64,000 nt of DNA, from NCBI RefSeq assembly GCF_015356755.1, contig NZ_JADFCO010000064.1, positions 124,001-188,000 on the forward strand, read 5' to 3'. The DNA is from Nonlabens antarcticus (lineage in GTDB: Bacteria; Bacteroidota; Bacteroidia; Flavobacteriales; Flavobacteriaceae). A program made the position numbers and the translations under genes. This document shows positions 8,948 through 18,210 of this stretch, piece after piece (the first letter of the stretch is position 1; every line of letters begins with the position of its first letter). The notes beneath the pieces were generated by a model. The model had not been told where the DNA came from. It saw only the letters and a program-made list of their open reading frames with translations, and ran no database searches.

Positions 8948-9625
8948 ATGAAGTCAAACACATACATCTTTGATGCAAAAACGATAGGTGTACCGCTATT
9001 GATCGTTTTCTTGATGTGGTTTGTATTCTGGGTTGAGATGCGTTTTCATACGGATTTCACCAAATATGGGTTGGAACCACAAACTGTATCAGGTCTTTTA
9101 GGAATTTTAACCAGTCCCTTCATTCATTCAGGATTTTCACATTTGTGGAGCAATACGATCCCTATGCTGATTTTATCCGTCAGCCTAATGTATTTCTACC
9201 GCTTCATTAGCATCAAGGTTTTGATTTATGGAATATTACTTACTGGAGTACTTACGTGGGGGATAGGAAGAAATTCTTTTCACATAGGAGCCAGTGGACT
9301 TGTATATATGCTTGCTAGTTTTTTATTCTTCAAAGGTATTTTTACTAAATACTACAAGCTAATCGCATTAAGCTTTACCGTCGTGTTTTTATACGGGAGT
9401 CTCGTCTGGTACTTATTTCCAGTGGATCCCAACATCTCTTGGGAAGGGCATTCCAGTGGTGCTATGGCTGGATTGATACTAGCTATTTTGATGAAATCGA
9501 AAGTAGTTCCAGAAAAAAAATACAACTGGCAGCAGCCAGAATACAATGCTACAGAAGATTTATTCATGCAACAATTTGATGAGGAGGGAAATTTCTCACC
9601 ACTCAAACCGGATGAAGAGGAATAG
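8948..9625 (+). CDS. Rhomboid-family intramembrane serine protease
   Basis: 225 residues with about six membrane segments. The catalytic Ser116 lies in GASG and the partner His168 in WEGHSSGAMAG. The earlier His/Asn block HSGFSHLWSNTIPML (about 60-74) is also typical. Rhomboids cleave membrane proteins within or next to the bilayer; the natural substrate is unknown. The tail after residue 185 is hydrophilic and acidic. The gene is a single unit between divergent rarA and convergent rlmB, with only 8 bp separating its stop from the end of rlmB. Confidence 0.93.
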   Translation: MKSNTYIFDAKTIGVPLLIVFLMWFVFWVEMRFHTDFTKYGLEPQTVSGLLGILTSPFIHSGFSHLWSNTIPMLILSVSLMYFYRFISIKVLIYGILLTGVLTWGIGRNSFHIGASGLVYMLASFLFFKGIFTKYYKLIALSFTVVFLYGSLVWYLFPVDPNISWEGHSSGAMAGLILAILMKSKVVPEKKYNWQQPEYNATEDLFMQQFDEEGNFSPLKPDEEE

Positions 9626-9633
9626 AGAAAGTC

Positions 9634-10368
9634 TTAGCCTTGTCTTTGTCTTACGGCTTCATATAACATTGCACCACAAGCAACAGATACATTCAGAGAA
9701 GCTATCTTTCCTAACATAGGAAGTTGAAAAGTCTTATCTAATGTTTTAAGGGTCGATGGATTGATACCGCGATCTTCACTTCCCATAACAAGAGCCAATG
9801 GAGTATTTAAGTCGGTTTGATAAATAGAATGATCTGCTTTTTCAGATGCGCCCACGGTTTGAATACCATAAGCCTGCATTAGAAAGATCGCATCTTTCAA
9901 ATGATTTACTTTACAGATAGGAATATTAAAAACGGCACCTGCGCTTGTTTTTACGACAACTGCATTAATAGGAGCAGAGCCTTTTTCTGAGACAATGACA
10001 GCTGTAACACCAGTACATTCTGCCGTTCTGATAATAGCACCATAATTACCTACGTCTGTAACTCCATCGAGTAGTAAGAACATAGGATTTGTAGTTAGGT
10101 CTGTAGATTCCAATATTTCTTCTAAGTTAGAATATCCAACGGGAGAAAGAACGGCAACAGCACCTTGATGATTTTCTTTAGTGAGCTTATAGAGTTTTTC
10201 CTCAGGAACAAAAGAAGTTCCAACACCTGCCTTTTTCGCAGCAAATTTCAACTGATTAAATAATACACCATTACCTTCCTTTAGAAAGTAAATCTTTGAA
10301 ATATCTCTTTGGTTTTCAATAGCCTCGAGAATAGGGCGTAGCCCATAAATCATATCATCTTTGTCCAT
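9634..10368 (-). CDS. rlmB: 23S rRNA (guanosine-2'-O-)-methyltransferase RlmB, SpoU/TrmH family
   Basis: 244 residues. An N-terminal RNA-binding region (YGLRPILEAI, then IYFLKEGN) is followed by the knotted SPOUT domain. Motifs LLLDGVTDVGNYGAIIRTA, LVMGSEDRGI and LPMLGKIASLNVSVACGAM are the three SpoU signatures; the Asn, Arg, Glu and Ser residues that hold S-adenosylmethionine and RNA are present. In E. coli RlmB methylates G2251 in the peptidyl-transferase P loop. It stands alone on the minus strand. A TATCTTTG element ends 4 nt before the ATG, suggesting a leaderless message. Confidence 0.92.
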   Translation of the reverse strand: MDKDDMIYGLRPILEAIENQRDISKIYFLKEGNGVLFNQLKFAAKKAGVGTSFVPEEKLYKLTKENHQGAVAVLSPVGYSNLEEILESTDLTTNPMFLLLDGVTDVGNYGAIIRTAECTGVTAVIVSEKGSAPINAVVVKTSAGAVFNIPICKVNHLKDAIFLMQAYGIQTVGASEKADHSIYQTDLNTPLALVMGSEDRGINPSTLKTLDKTFQLPMLGKIASLNVSVACGAMLYEAVRQRQG

Positions 10369-10372
10369 GCTG

Positions 10373-10380
10373 CAAAGATA
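10373..10380 (-). promoter_or_regulatory. -7 element placed 4 nt before rlmB ATG
   Basis: TATCTTTG-CAGC-ATG on the minus strand: a full match to TANNTTTG. If the -7 naming holds, transcription starts within a base or two of the ATG. The same 12 nt (TATCTTTGCAGC) precede the GTG of rlmF. No clear -33 TTTG is seen. Confidence 0.6.
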
Positions 10381-10420
10381 CTTTCATTTAAGTAGAAGCG
10401 GTGGTAGTTATTATAAATAA

Positions 10421-10450
10421 AAAACCCGTCTAGTTTCCTAGACGGGTTTT
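10421..10450 (-). terminator. Intrinsic terminator of the first Sus locus (distal)
   Basis: Hairpin with 13-bp arms (AAAACCCGTCTAG and its complement) and a TTTC loop on the plus strand. On the minus strand it is followed by a T-rich run. It lies downstream of the lipoprotein gene ending at 10568. Confidence 0.85.
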
Positions 10451-10476
10451 ACAGAATGTTAAGATGTTAACTAATA

Positions 10477-10508
10477 AAAAATGGCTATTCTTTGGAATAG
10501 CCATTTTA
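10477..10508 (-). terminator. Intrinsic terminator of the first Sus locus (proximal)
   Basis: Stem ATGGCTATTC/GAATAGCCAT with a 4-nt loop and flanking A and T runs. It forms a tandem pair with the hairpin at 10421-10450, both downstream of the minus-strand sus operon. Confidence 0.75.
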
Positions 10509-10567
10509 GTTTATTCTGAATCAAATTTCATTTTTTTTTGAAAAAATGAAATCATCAATTGTCAGAG

Positions 10568-11413
10568 TTAGTTTTTAATTAGTACAAACTGAGATTCTTG
10601 TGCTGCTAGACCATTAGTACTACGAGAATTCTCAATATAATTAACAATGATTTCAGAATCATCAGTTAGATCATACGTGGTATTCATAGTAGAAGGTATA
10701 TGTCTAATACCACTATTTGCCACGTAAAATAAAGTATTACCTAAAGCAATTGTTCCACAATTCAAGTTAAGAATAACATCTTGAGTAATCCCACCGTTTA
10801 CAGGTAGAAAAGAAGTTCTAAATACTCGTTGAGTAGGAGATGGTCCTTCACTCAATGTCACATTCCCTTCGCCTAAATTAAAGTCTCCAAATGCTGGGCC
10901 AATCGTCGATATCGTATTAACCAAAAGATAGGATCCTACCAAATAATCTTCTGGAATAGGACAAATTTGAAATACATTAACTGTTGTTCTCTGATTTGTA
11001 TAAACAACTCCAGCTGGAGCAGTTAACTCAAGAACAAGTGGTAATGGATCAACATCAACACCAGCAACATCAGTCCCTGTTATTGTTATAGTACCTTCAT
11101 ATGCTCCCGCAGGGATAGTTACGTTTGCTGGAACAGCATAAGAACCATTAATTGCTTGAGTTTCTTCTGCTACAACACTAACGTTAAACGTACGGTCAAC
11201 GCTTGAAATTGTTGAAACCTCAACTACAACCTGTCCTGAACCTACAGCATCAATTTCAATAGGTAAATCAGAGGAAGTACTTTCAAAACTTAGTACTTGC
11301 TGACTATTTTGATTGTCAATTATTTCGCCTATAACCTCTCTTTCACAGGAGCCTAGGATCAGTGTCAAAGCTATTAAGACACTATAAATTTTATAATTTT
11401 TCATGTTTTTCAT
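10568..11413 (-). CDS. Secreted lipoprotein, third gene of the Sus locus
   Basis: About 281 residues from the ATG at 11413 (another ATG at 11404 is equally possible). A lipoprotein signal ends in ILGSC, so the mature protein is probably surface exposed. It has no recognised catalytic motif. After the anchor come beta-rich stretches: a Calx-beta/BACON-like segment with VPANVTIPAGAYEGTITITG, then a C-terminal domain with two Cys residues. Proteins in this position (SusE/SusF-like) commonly bind the ligand of the adjacent SusC/SusD transporter; that role is inferred from position. The gene starts 7 nt after the susD stop and ends before two terminators. Confidence 0.7.
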   Translation of the reverse strand: MKNMKNYKIYSVLIALTLILGSCEREVIGEIIDNQNSQQVLSFESTSSDLPIEIDAVGSGQVVVEVSTISSVDRTFNVSVVAEETQAINGSYAVPANVTIPAGAYEGTITITGTDVAGVDVDPLPLVLELTAPAGVVYTNQRTTVNVFQICPIPEDYLVGSYLLVNTISTIGPAFGDFNLGEGNVTLSEGPSPTQRVFRTSFLPVNGGITQDVILNLNCGTIALGNTLFYVANSGIRHIPSTMNTTYDLTDDSEIIVNYIENSRSTNGLAAQESQFVLIKN

Positions 11414-11420
11414 AATTAAA

Positions 11421-12935
11421 TTAATATCCAGGGTTTTGTTGTCCTGCAATAGCAGGATTTCCAGTGAATTCTAACAATGGTACCGGTAGGTATTTTGTCT
11501 CCGTATCAGTCGCTGGACGATCACATAATGGTGATTGATAAAGAGTACAGTCTACAGGATCTCTATCGTAACCAGTACCTGCTAATTCACCCAATCTCTT
11601 TACATCAATGTAGCGATGACCTTCAATAAATAACTCAACTCTACGCTCCAGTAATATATCTGCATATGCTGCAGTAGGGTTAGCATAGGTAGCTGTAGTA
11701 GTAGACGTCGTGTAACGAGCATTTCTTACTAGATCTACTTGTCTTGCAGCTTCTGCAAAATTTCCAGCACGGGCTGCAACTTCGGCTAATATAAAGTGCA
11801 TCTCTACAGTTCTCATGATCTTATTATCATTACGTAAACCACCTTGTAAACCTCCTAAACTAGGATCTCCAGGATACTTATCGATAACTAATTCATCAGA
11901 ATCACGTGGGTTGACGTCAGTAGCATAACTAGGCGAAACTTCTGCAGTAGCATCTATAAAGACTGGGCGTCTAACGTCACCGTTATTGGCAAAAGTATTT
12001 TGCAATCTATTGAACACAACTCTACTCATGTCAAAAATGGGTCCTCCATTTAAATCACTGGCGTTTGTATTAAACAAGCTTACTAATGCAGGCCCGCTGT
12101 TTAAAGTTACATCTAATGTAAGTATTGATTCATTAGCACCTGCGCCTGAAACATCAGCCCAAAAATCTCTATAGTCAGCTTCATTACCTACAACCGGTAA
12201 TGTAAAGTTAGCGATAACAGCATTTGCATTAGCTGCTGCAACTGCAGCTCCCGCCGCACCGCGGTAGTTAGCTACTCTAGCTCTCAAACCTCTTACGAAA
12301 TCTTGTGACACATAAAATTTGTCATAGGTAGTACCAGCGCTATCGAATAGATCTTCTGCTCTTTGTAAATCATCAAAGATAAATTGATATGTTTCACCAA
12401 CTGTGCTTCTAGGTAATTGAGTAGAAGCATTTGCTGGAAAATCAATTAAAATCACACCTAGTGAAGAATCATCCTCAAGATCTTCACCATAATAGGCTAA
12501 AAGTTGACTGAAAGCATAAGCTCTTAATGTAAGTGCTTCTGCAATTGACGAATTATAAAGATCCTGTTCATCAGCTTCTGGTGTGATGTTTTCAGAAGCA
12601 GCAAGCAACGTGTTGACTCTAAATACCGTAAGGTAGCTATTCGCCCATAATGCTTGTGCATAACCTGAATTCTCATTCAGTATGCCTTGGAGTATCTCTG
12701 TGTCTTGTCCACCATGGGATGAGCCTATGGCGACCTCATCTGTAAATCGAGAGGTAAATGCTATAGGGTTTCCTGTGTTCACTACTGAATAAATACCAGC
12801 CAAACCTACTGAAAGATCATTTACTGAAACAAAGGCGGCACTAGCACCCAATTCCCCTGGTTGTGTTATATCTGTTGCATCATCGCAGGAGGCTATAGCC
12901 GCTACCATACATAATGCTATTATTATTTTTTTCAT
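11421..12935 (-). CDS. SusD/RagB-family nutrient-binding lipoprotein
   Basis: 504 residues with lipoprotein signal (MVAAIASC, lipid on the Cys) and the SusD fold of tetratricopeptide-like helices: YAFSQLLAYYGED, the RVANYRGA block, and the C-terminal block LLERRVELFIEGHRYIDVKRLGEL, which is nearly diagnostic. It ends in 'NPGY', as in many family members. SusD forms the lid over SusC and captures ligand at the cell surface. It begins 12 nt after the susC stop. Its ligand cannot be predicted, because no glycosidase or peptidase is encoded alongside. Confidence 0.95.
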   Translation of the reverse strand: MKKIIIALCMVAAIASCDDATDITQPGELGASAAFVSVNDLSVGLAGIYSVVNTGNPIAFTSRFTDEVAIGSSHGGQDTEILQGILNENSGYAQALWANSYLTVFRVNTLLAASENITPEADEQDLYNSSIAEALTLRAYAFSQLLAYYGEDLEDDSSLGVILIDFPANASTQLPRSTVGETYQFIFDDLQRAEDLFDSAGTTYDKFYVSQDFVRGLRARVANYRGAAGAAVAAANANAVIANFTLPVVGNEADYRDFWADVSGAGANESILTLDVTLNSGPALVSLFNTNASDLNGGPIFDMSRVVFNRLQNTFANNGDVRRPVFIDATAEVSPSYATDVNPRDSDELVIDKYPGDPSLGGLQGGLRNDNKIMRTVEMHFILAEVAARAGNFAEAARQVDLVRNARYTTSTTTATYANPTAAYADILLERRVELFIEGHRYIDVKRLGELAGTGYDRDPVDCTLYQSPLCDRPATDTETKYLPVPLLEFTGNPAIAGQQNPGY

Positions 12936-12946
12936 TTTATTTTTTT

Positions 12947-15900
12947 TTAAAAGTTAAGATCAACACCAAAACCTACTAGTCTTCCTTGTGGGAAATCAAA
13001 AGCAGTCTGAACTTGTCTTTGTTCAGGATCACTACCTCTAAAGTCAGAGAAAGTTAATAAATTCTCACCCGTTACATAGAGTCTTCCGCTTGATAGGAAT
13101 GAATTGTCTAATAATGATTGTGGTAAGTTATACCCTATTTGCGCAAATCTCAGTCTTAAGAAGTTTGAGTCTACAAAGAATCGATCGCTATTTGCTGCTG
13201 GATTTAAATTAGTAGCATTTAAAGCAGGAATATCGGTAACACGATTAGCAGGTGTCCAAGATCTTTCAAGATCTGCAGATAACGTACCATTACCAGCAAA
13301 GTTAACATCTAGTAAGTTTTCGTAATCACCATCCAAGAAGCCTGTTCCTGTTACGTAGCTAAATTGCGTTTCAATAAAGAAATTTTTATAAGCTGCTCTA
13401 AATCCAAATCCTCCAAAAAATTCAGGATTTAAACTTTTACCATTGAATCTACGGTCTTCATTATCGATAGTTTCTGTTAGATTGTCGTCAATATCTCTGA
13501 ATAGTAGGTTACCATTCGCAGGATTTATTCCTACGTAAGGAACTAAGAAGAATTCATTGATACGCTGGCCTTCTTGAAGAATTGTCAAACCTCCATTGTC
13601 AATTCTACCATCTTCTGGAGATAATTCTAATATTTCGTCTTCATTATAAGTTCCATTTGCAAAAACAGTGAACTCAAAATCACCTTTACTTTGAGCTCTT
13701 ATTACGTCATAGTTTACAACTAAAGTTGCACCATTATTTCTTAAGCTACCTACGTTCTTATTAACATTACTACTAGGGTTTACTAGTGATATGTTTTGTG
13801 GAGCAAATAAATCATCGGTAACTCTGTTATATAATTCCATGTTACCATAAATTCGATTGTTTAAGAAAGCATAATCGATACCTACGTTAATTGTAGATAC
13901 TGTTTCCCATCTTAAGTCAGCTACTGGTACTGTATTACTAGGAACAAAAGTTTGTTCATCTCTGTAACCTACTCCAGTTGCAAATAATTGTCTGGTATTG
14001 TTAAGCGCACCGTAATATCCTCCAGTAATTCTATCATTACCTGCCTCACCATAAGATACTCTCAATTTTAATAAGTCAATTGTCTCACTATCTTTCAAGA
14101 AATCTTCTTCGCTTATATTCCATCTCACTACACCGGAAAAGAAAGTTCCCCAACCATCATTTTCAATAAATCGGAAAGACTTATCTCTTCTTACAGTTGC
14201 CTCAAATCCATATTTCTGATCATAATCATAAGAAACGTTACCGAAATAAGAAAATAATCCGGTTTCAATCTTATTTGCAAAAGCATTAGCACCTACTTCA
14301 TCACTATTACCATTGTCATCTATGAAGGATGTTCCATCACCAGGAGCAAATGTTCTAGGGTCTAAACCTGTTTGATCAAATCCGAAGCTTTCGAAATGTC
14401 CTTTCACATATTCTAAATAAGCATTAGCAGTTACACTGTGCTTCTTTTCTGCTTCCGTACCTTCTCCAAATCTCTTCGCCCATCCTAAGTTCAGGTTTGA
14501 GTTAAAACGTATATCTCTACTAGTTGATTGGTCTGTGGTACCTTCAAAAGGTTCAAAATCATTGCTGCCTGCACGTACTCTGGCCAACGCAGATAATGGA
14601 CTTGTAGTAGCAAGGTTGTTACCTTGAGTATAATCTAAACCTATTCTATATCTTAAGGTGAAATCATCATTCAAATCGTAAGCAGCGTCACCACCTAGGA
14701 TAATCTTAATTTCATCAGTTTCTTCTCTGTCAAATTCTTGACTGTTTAAATTTACATAAGGAGCATTAGCAAAAGCAAATGCTGCAGCACCAGTTAAGAA
14801 TTCTGAGGTATTGATATTAGGATCTTTGTAAGGTAATCCGTTATTAGCCGCCCAGATAGGGTTGAAAAATACAGATCCACTTCCATCAGCTCCAGCAGTT
14901 CTAGAATCGGAAAAACCCATGTAAGTTGTAGTTCCAAATCTGAATCTTTCGTTGTCTGATTTTCCGTTTACATTAGTTCTAAAGGACATTCTCTGTAAAG
15001 TTCTTCCTGCAAGTGAAGACTCCTGCTCTGTGTAGTTAACAGATGTAAATTGTGTAAGGTTGCTACCACCTGATCTCAAACTTAAATTGTGAGATTGATT
15101 CGTTCCTGTTTGAAAAAAGATCTTTTCCCAATCAGTGTTTATTGCAAAGGCATCAATTTCAGCATCAGTAAGTGTCTGACCTAAACCAGCACCACGTCGC
15201 TTCTCTAAACGTAATAAGCCTCTAGAGTCATAACGGTTGTAATCAGTATCAATAAATTCTGTAAAACCAGTTGAAGCACTATAGGAAATAGCTAATGGAG
15301 AATCATACTTACCACCCTTAGTAGTAATTAAGATAACACCATTCGCACCACGATTACCATAAATCGCCGTTGCCGCACCATCTACTAGAGTTACAATGTT
15401 TTCAACGTCGTTAGGATTAAAAGTAGCAAAGGCATCTTCATCCACTGGTACACCATCTACAATGATTAACGGTTCTGTATTACCATTTAAAGAGGATGCT
15501 CCTCTTAATTGGATAAAAGCATTTCCCCCTGGCTGACCAGAACTAGTCTGTACGGAAAGACCTGGTACTTGACCCTGTAATCTTTGGATTACAGATGCAT
15601 TTGGGCGGTCGACAATATCCTCAGCACTTAGTTGGGAAGCGGCAATGTTAGCTTCTTTTAAAGTAGTGGTACGATACGCTTGTACTACTACCGCATCTAA
15701 TGATGTTGATAATGTAACATTTATTGTGCTTTTATTACCAACGTTAACTGTTTTAGGGTCATAACCAGAATATTGAAATACTAAGGCGTCAGTAGTTGCA
15801 GCAGTGATGCTGAAGTTTCCATCAAAATCTGTTGTAGTAGCATTTTGACTACCCTTTACTAGAACTGTAGCCCCTAATATGGGCAGTCCCTGCGAGTCAG

Positions 15901-15991
15901 TTACCTTACCGGTAACTGTTTGTTGAGCAAAAGCTACTTGCACAACTAACGCTAACAATAGCGTTAAAATTCCATTTAATTTTGTTTTCAT
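12947..15991 (-). CDS. SusC/RagA-family TonB-dependent outer-membrane transporter
   Basis: 1014 residues. Signal peptide about 1-22, a carboxypeptidase-regulatory-like beta-sandwich (VTGKVTDSQGLPILGATV, about 25-105), a plug with LQGQVPGLSVQ and DGAATAIYGNRGANGVILITTKGG, then a 22-strand barrel ending in an aromatic residue (VDLNF). It imports oligomers or peptides too large for porins, powered by TonB, with the adjacent SusD as lid. The first ~60 residues and the upstream leader are nearly identical to the second SusC at 18211-21168, while the rest is far more diverged. The TonB-box region reads VVVQAYRTTT. Confidence 0.96.
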   Translation of the reverse strand: MKTKLNGILTLLLALVVQVAFAQQTVTGKVTDSQGLPILGATVLVKGSQNATTTDFDGNFSITAATTDALVFQYSGYDPKTVNVGNKSTINVTLSTSLDAVVVQAYRTTTLKEANIAASQLSAEDIVDRPNASVIQRLQGQVPGLSVQTSSGQPGGNAFIQLRGASSLNGNTEPLIIVDGVPVDEDAFATFNPNDVENIVTLVDGAATAIYGNRGANGVILITTKGGKYDSPLAISYSASTGFTEFIDTDYNRYDSRGLLRLEKRRGAGLGQTLTDAEIDAFAINTDWEKIFFQTGTNQSHNLSLRSGGSNLTQFTSVNYTEQESSLAGRTLQRMSFRTNVNGKSDNERFRFGTTTYMGFSDSRTAGADGSGSVFFNPIWAANNGLPYKDPNINTSEFLTGAAAFAFANAPYVNLNSQEFDREETDEIKIILGGDAAYDLNDDFTLRYRIGLDYTQGNNLATTSPLSALARVRAGSNDFEPFEGTTDQSTSRDIRFNSNLNLGWAKRFGEGTEAEKKHSVTANAYLEYVKGHFESFGFDQTGLDPRTFAPGDGTSFIDDNGNSDEVGANAFANKIETGLFSYFGNVSYDYDQKYGFEATVRRDKSFRFIENDGWGTFFSGVVRWNISEEDFLKDSETIDLLKLRVSYGEAGNDRITGGYYGALNNTRQLFATGVGYRDEQTFVPSNTVPVADLRWETVSTINVGIDYAFLNNRIYGNMELYNRVTDDLFAPQNISLVNPSSNVNKNVGSLRNNGATLVVNYDVIRAQSKGDFEFTVFANGTYNEDEILELSPEDGRIDNGGLTILQEGQRINEFFLVPYVGINPANGNLLFRDIDDNLTETIDNEDRRFNGKSLNPEFFGGFGFRAAYKNFFIETQFSYVTGTGFLDGDYENLLDVNFAGNGTLSADLERSWTPANRVTDIPALNATNLNPAANSDRFFVDSNFLRLRFAQIGYNLPQSLLDNSFLSSGRLYVTGENLLTFSDFRGSDPEQRQVQTAFDFPQGRLVGFGVDLNF

Positions 15992-16042
15992 GTTTAGATT
16001 TATTTGAATTAGCCAGTGCCAAAAATGCCAAAAACAAGTTAA
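15850..16042 (-). repeat. Duplicated SusC 5' module, copy A
   Basis: The first ~140 coding bases plus about 50 bases of leader are nearly identical to 21028-21220. Shared leader elements include ATTCAAATAA-type sequence and TTTTTGGCATTTTTGGC versus TTTTCAGCATTTTTGAC on the minus strand. Confidence 0.8.
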
Positions 16043-16819
16043 TAATACAAACGTTTCAAGGAATATTTTAAGTTAGACTTAACCTTAGCATAACAATAGT
16101 AATGATTATTTGTCATATTAAATAGCTAGAGTGTTTAAAATGAATGCTATCAGAATACTTTTAAAGAGCCTAAGTATTTTTGTTTTTAATTGAATACCTA
16201 TCATTAAAAGATTAAAATTTAACCAATTACGGTTGAATCATAAATGTATATGGGTAGAAATCCTGTTTAAATGTGACTTTTAGTTAGGTTGCATTTTGTA
16301 AATTCATCTTAGGTCTCAGTTTGCAACTTCATGATCGAATATGTTAATAAGGTAAAACAGCACGCTTCTTTTTTAAGTTACTCATACTCAAAGTCTCCTT
16401 TTAAGTTTTTATCTATAGGGTATTTATGTCAGATGCTTTAGCATTGTGATATGCTTAATTTTTATCTAACTCGATTGATTTAGTAAAGAATAGTTTAAAA
16501 GATCAATCTTTATAGATGTTGATCTTTGTTAATTTTCACTTCAGTAATGTTTTACCTATGCATTGCTTCTTGCCTTGTCTAGCTTCATTATAATTAATTC
16601 GAGATTTTGCAATTTCTTCAAACTTATTTCAAAGCCGTCGTTACATCTTTTTCAATTACCCAGTTTTAAAATTATCTATTAATACCTTAAACCTAAATTG
16701 ATGTTTTAAGGGAAACGATACCCGTTCGATGCGATTCATTATGATTAATGGACATAAAAAAACCCAGAGAAGATATTTCTCTGGGTTTAATAATTGAAAG
16801 CTTTTTAATCTTTTACTTA
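15992..16819. other. Long AT-rich intergenic region between the two Sus loci
   Basis: 828 bp without a credible gene on either strand. Its right part next to the first susC carries the conserved leader; its left part holds the terminator at 16761-16787. In between I see only AT-rich DNA with no clear TANNTTTG promoter, palindrome or RNA gene. Confidence 0.6.
16761..16787 (-). terminator. Intrinsic terminator of the second Sus locus
   Basis: Stem AACCCAGAGA/TCTCTGGGTT with a 7-nt loop. On the minus strand a run of T follows. It lies 33 bp beyond the susD stop. Confidence 0.85.
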
Positions 16820-18199
16820 TTAGTATCCGGTGTTTTGAGTAAGTTGAGAAAGTTCTACTTCTCTTGCAGGAATAGGCAAGATAGTTAGTGGGCTTCCTGC
16901 TGCAGACTCAGATACTTTAGCCATACCTGCTCTTCTTAAGGACAAGCCATTTCTAAGTAAGTCCATTCTACGTTGCCCTTCAAATGCGAGTTCCTTTCTG
17001 CGCTCAATCAAGATCTGTGATAATGTTACAGCTATAGGACCTAACCCTGCTCTTGTTCTTAAACGTGTAATGTCAGCTAAAGGTGTCGCACCGACAGAAG
17101 ATCCTGCTCTGAAATTAGCTTCTGCACGTGTAAGAAGTGCTTCAGTATATCTTAATACTGTAGCGTTATCTCCATTACTAGTTCCATCAGGAAATTTAGA
17201 ACTAAAAGTTCTTATTGCATTTGCAGCTGCTGAAGGTCCCGTTTGATTCAAATTAGCAAAACGTAAATCTCCAGGCTCAGAATTGTAAGCATCAATTAGG
17301 TTCTGCGAAAATGGAGCATCACCTCTACCTCCAGCTGGAATAGGATTCAACAAACTATTGTATCCCTGAGCTGGTTGAGGATTAACAGAAGAGTTCACTA
17401 ATGTAAAAAAGTGTTCTCCAGATAACGTATTATAGAACAAATAATTAGGAGCTAAGGAAAATTCAGCATTAGAAAGAGCGTTGTTAGCCATTGTAGCTGC
17501 TTCAGGGAAACGTTCTTGATATAGATATAACCTAGCAAGTAGCGCTTGTGCTGCTCCTTTAGTTGCTCTACTATTATCGGAGTTAGAAAGAACCGGAATA
17601 GCTTCCATTAAGTCGGTCTCAACTTGATCATGGATCTCGCCTAATGTTGCTCTTTGTGGAGCTGGATCACCATTTATTACAGTTACTAATTGAACTGAAA
17701 GGTTTGCTCGTCCACCTTGTTGAAAAGGTTGACCGAAAAAATCAGCCAATTCAAAATACATCAGTGCTCTCATAAACTTAGCTTCACCAACTAACTGGTC
17801 TTTTCTAGCTTGAGTAAATGTAGGGTCTGGTACTCCTGGTATGTTTTCAATAACCAAGTTTGCCGTTCCTATAACATTATAATGTTGATCATAGAAAGGA
17901 AAGATTGAAGTATTATCAGCCTTAGTTTCATAGATGTTTATTTCTTGTAAGGTTGGAAAAGATCCTACGAAATCAACATTGTCAGCTTGCCATTCTTGAG
18001 CAAGTTGAAATGTTCCATTCAGAGCATCTGCGCTTTGAGCAAATGAATACAATCCATTTACAGCAGCTTCCGCTCCTGGTGCGTCGCTGAATACAGCTGC
18101 CGGAGAAAGTGAATCTTCGGGTAAAATGTCTAGGCGGTCTGAACAACTGTAAAGCGATGCGACAGCCAGAGATAAAATTAAATATTTTTTCATTTTCAT
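16820..18199 (-). CDS. SusD/RagB-family nutrient-binding lipoprotein
   Basis: 459 residues (ATG at 18199, or two codons later at 18193). Lipoprotein signal ending ASLYSC, then the SusD motifs LPEDSLSP, FMRALMYFELADFFGQPF, AQALLARLYLYQERF and the C-terminal ILIERRKELAFEGQRRMDLLRNG. These identify the RagB/SusD family. Shorter than the first SusD. It follows its SusC by 12 nt and is followed by a terminator, so this locus has only two genes. The ligand is unknown. Confidence 0.95.
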   Translation of the reverse strand: MKMKKYLILSLAVASLYSCSDRLDILPEDSLSPAAVFSDAPGAEAAVNGLYSFAQSADALNGTFQLAQEWQADNVDFVGSFPTLQEINIYETKADNTSIFPFYDQHYNVIGTANLVIENIPGVPDPTFTQARKDQLVGEAKFMRALMYFELADFFGQPFQQGGRANLSVQLVTVINGDPAPQRATLGEIHDQVETDLMEAIPVLSNSDNSRATKGAAQALLARLYLYQERFPEAATMANNALSNAEFSLAPNYLFYNTLSGEHFFTLVNSSVNPQPAQGYNSLLNPIPAGGRGDAPFSQNLIDAYNSEPGDLRFANLNQTGPSAAANAIRTFSSKFPDGTSNGDNATVLRYTEALLTRAEANFRAGSSVGATPLADITRLRTRAGLGPIAVTLSQILIERRKELAFEGQRRMDLLRNGLSLRRAGMAKVSESAAGSPLTILPIPAREVELSQLTQNTGY

Positions 18200-18210
18200 T
18201 TTATTTATAA

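Noticed and set aside
16043-16756. Small genes or ncRNA in the AT-rich gap between Sus loci
   Set aside because: Only short frames without plausible starts or family motifs; no stable structure or promoter seen by eye.
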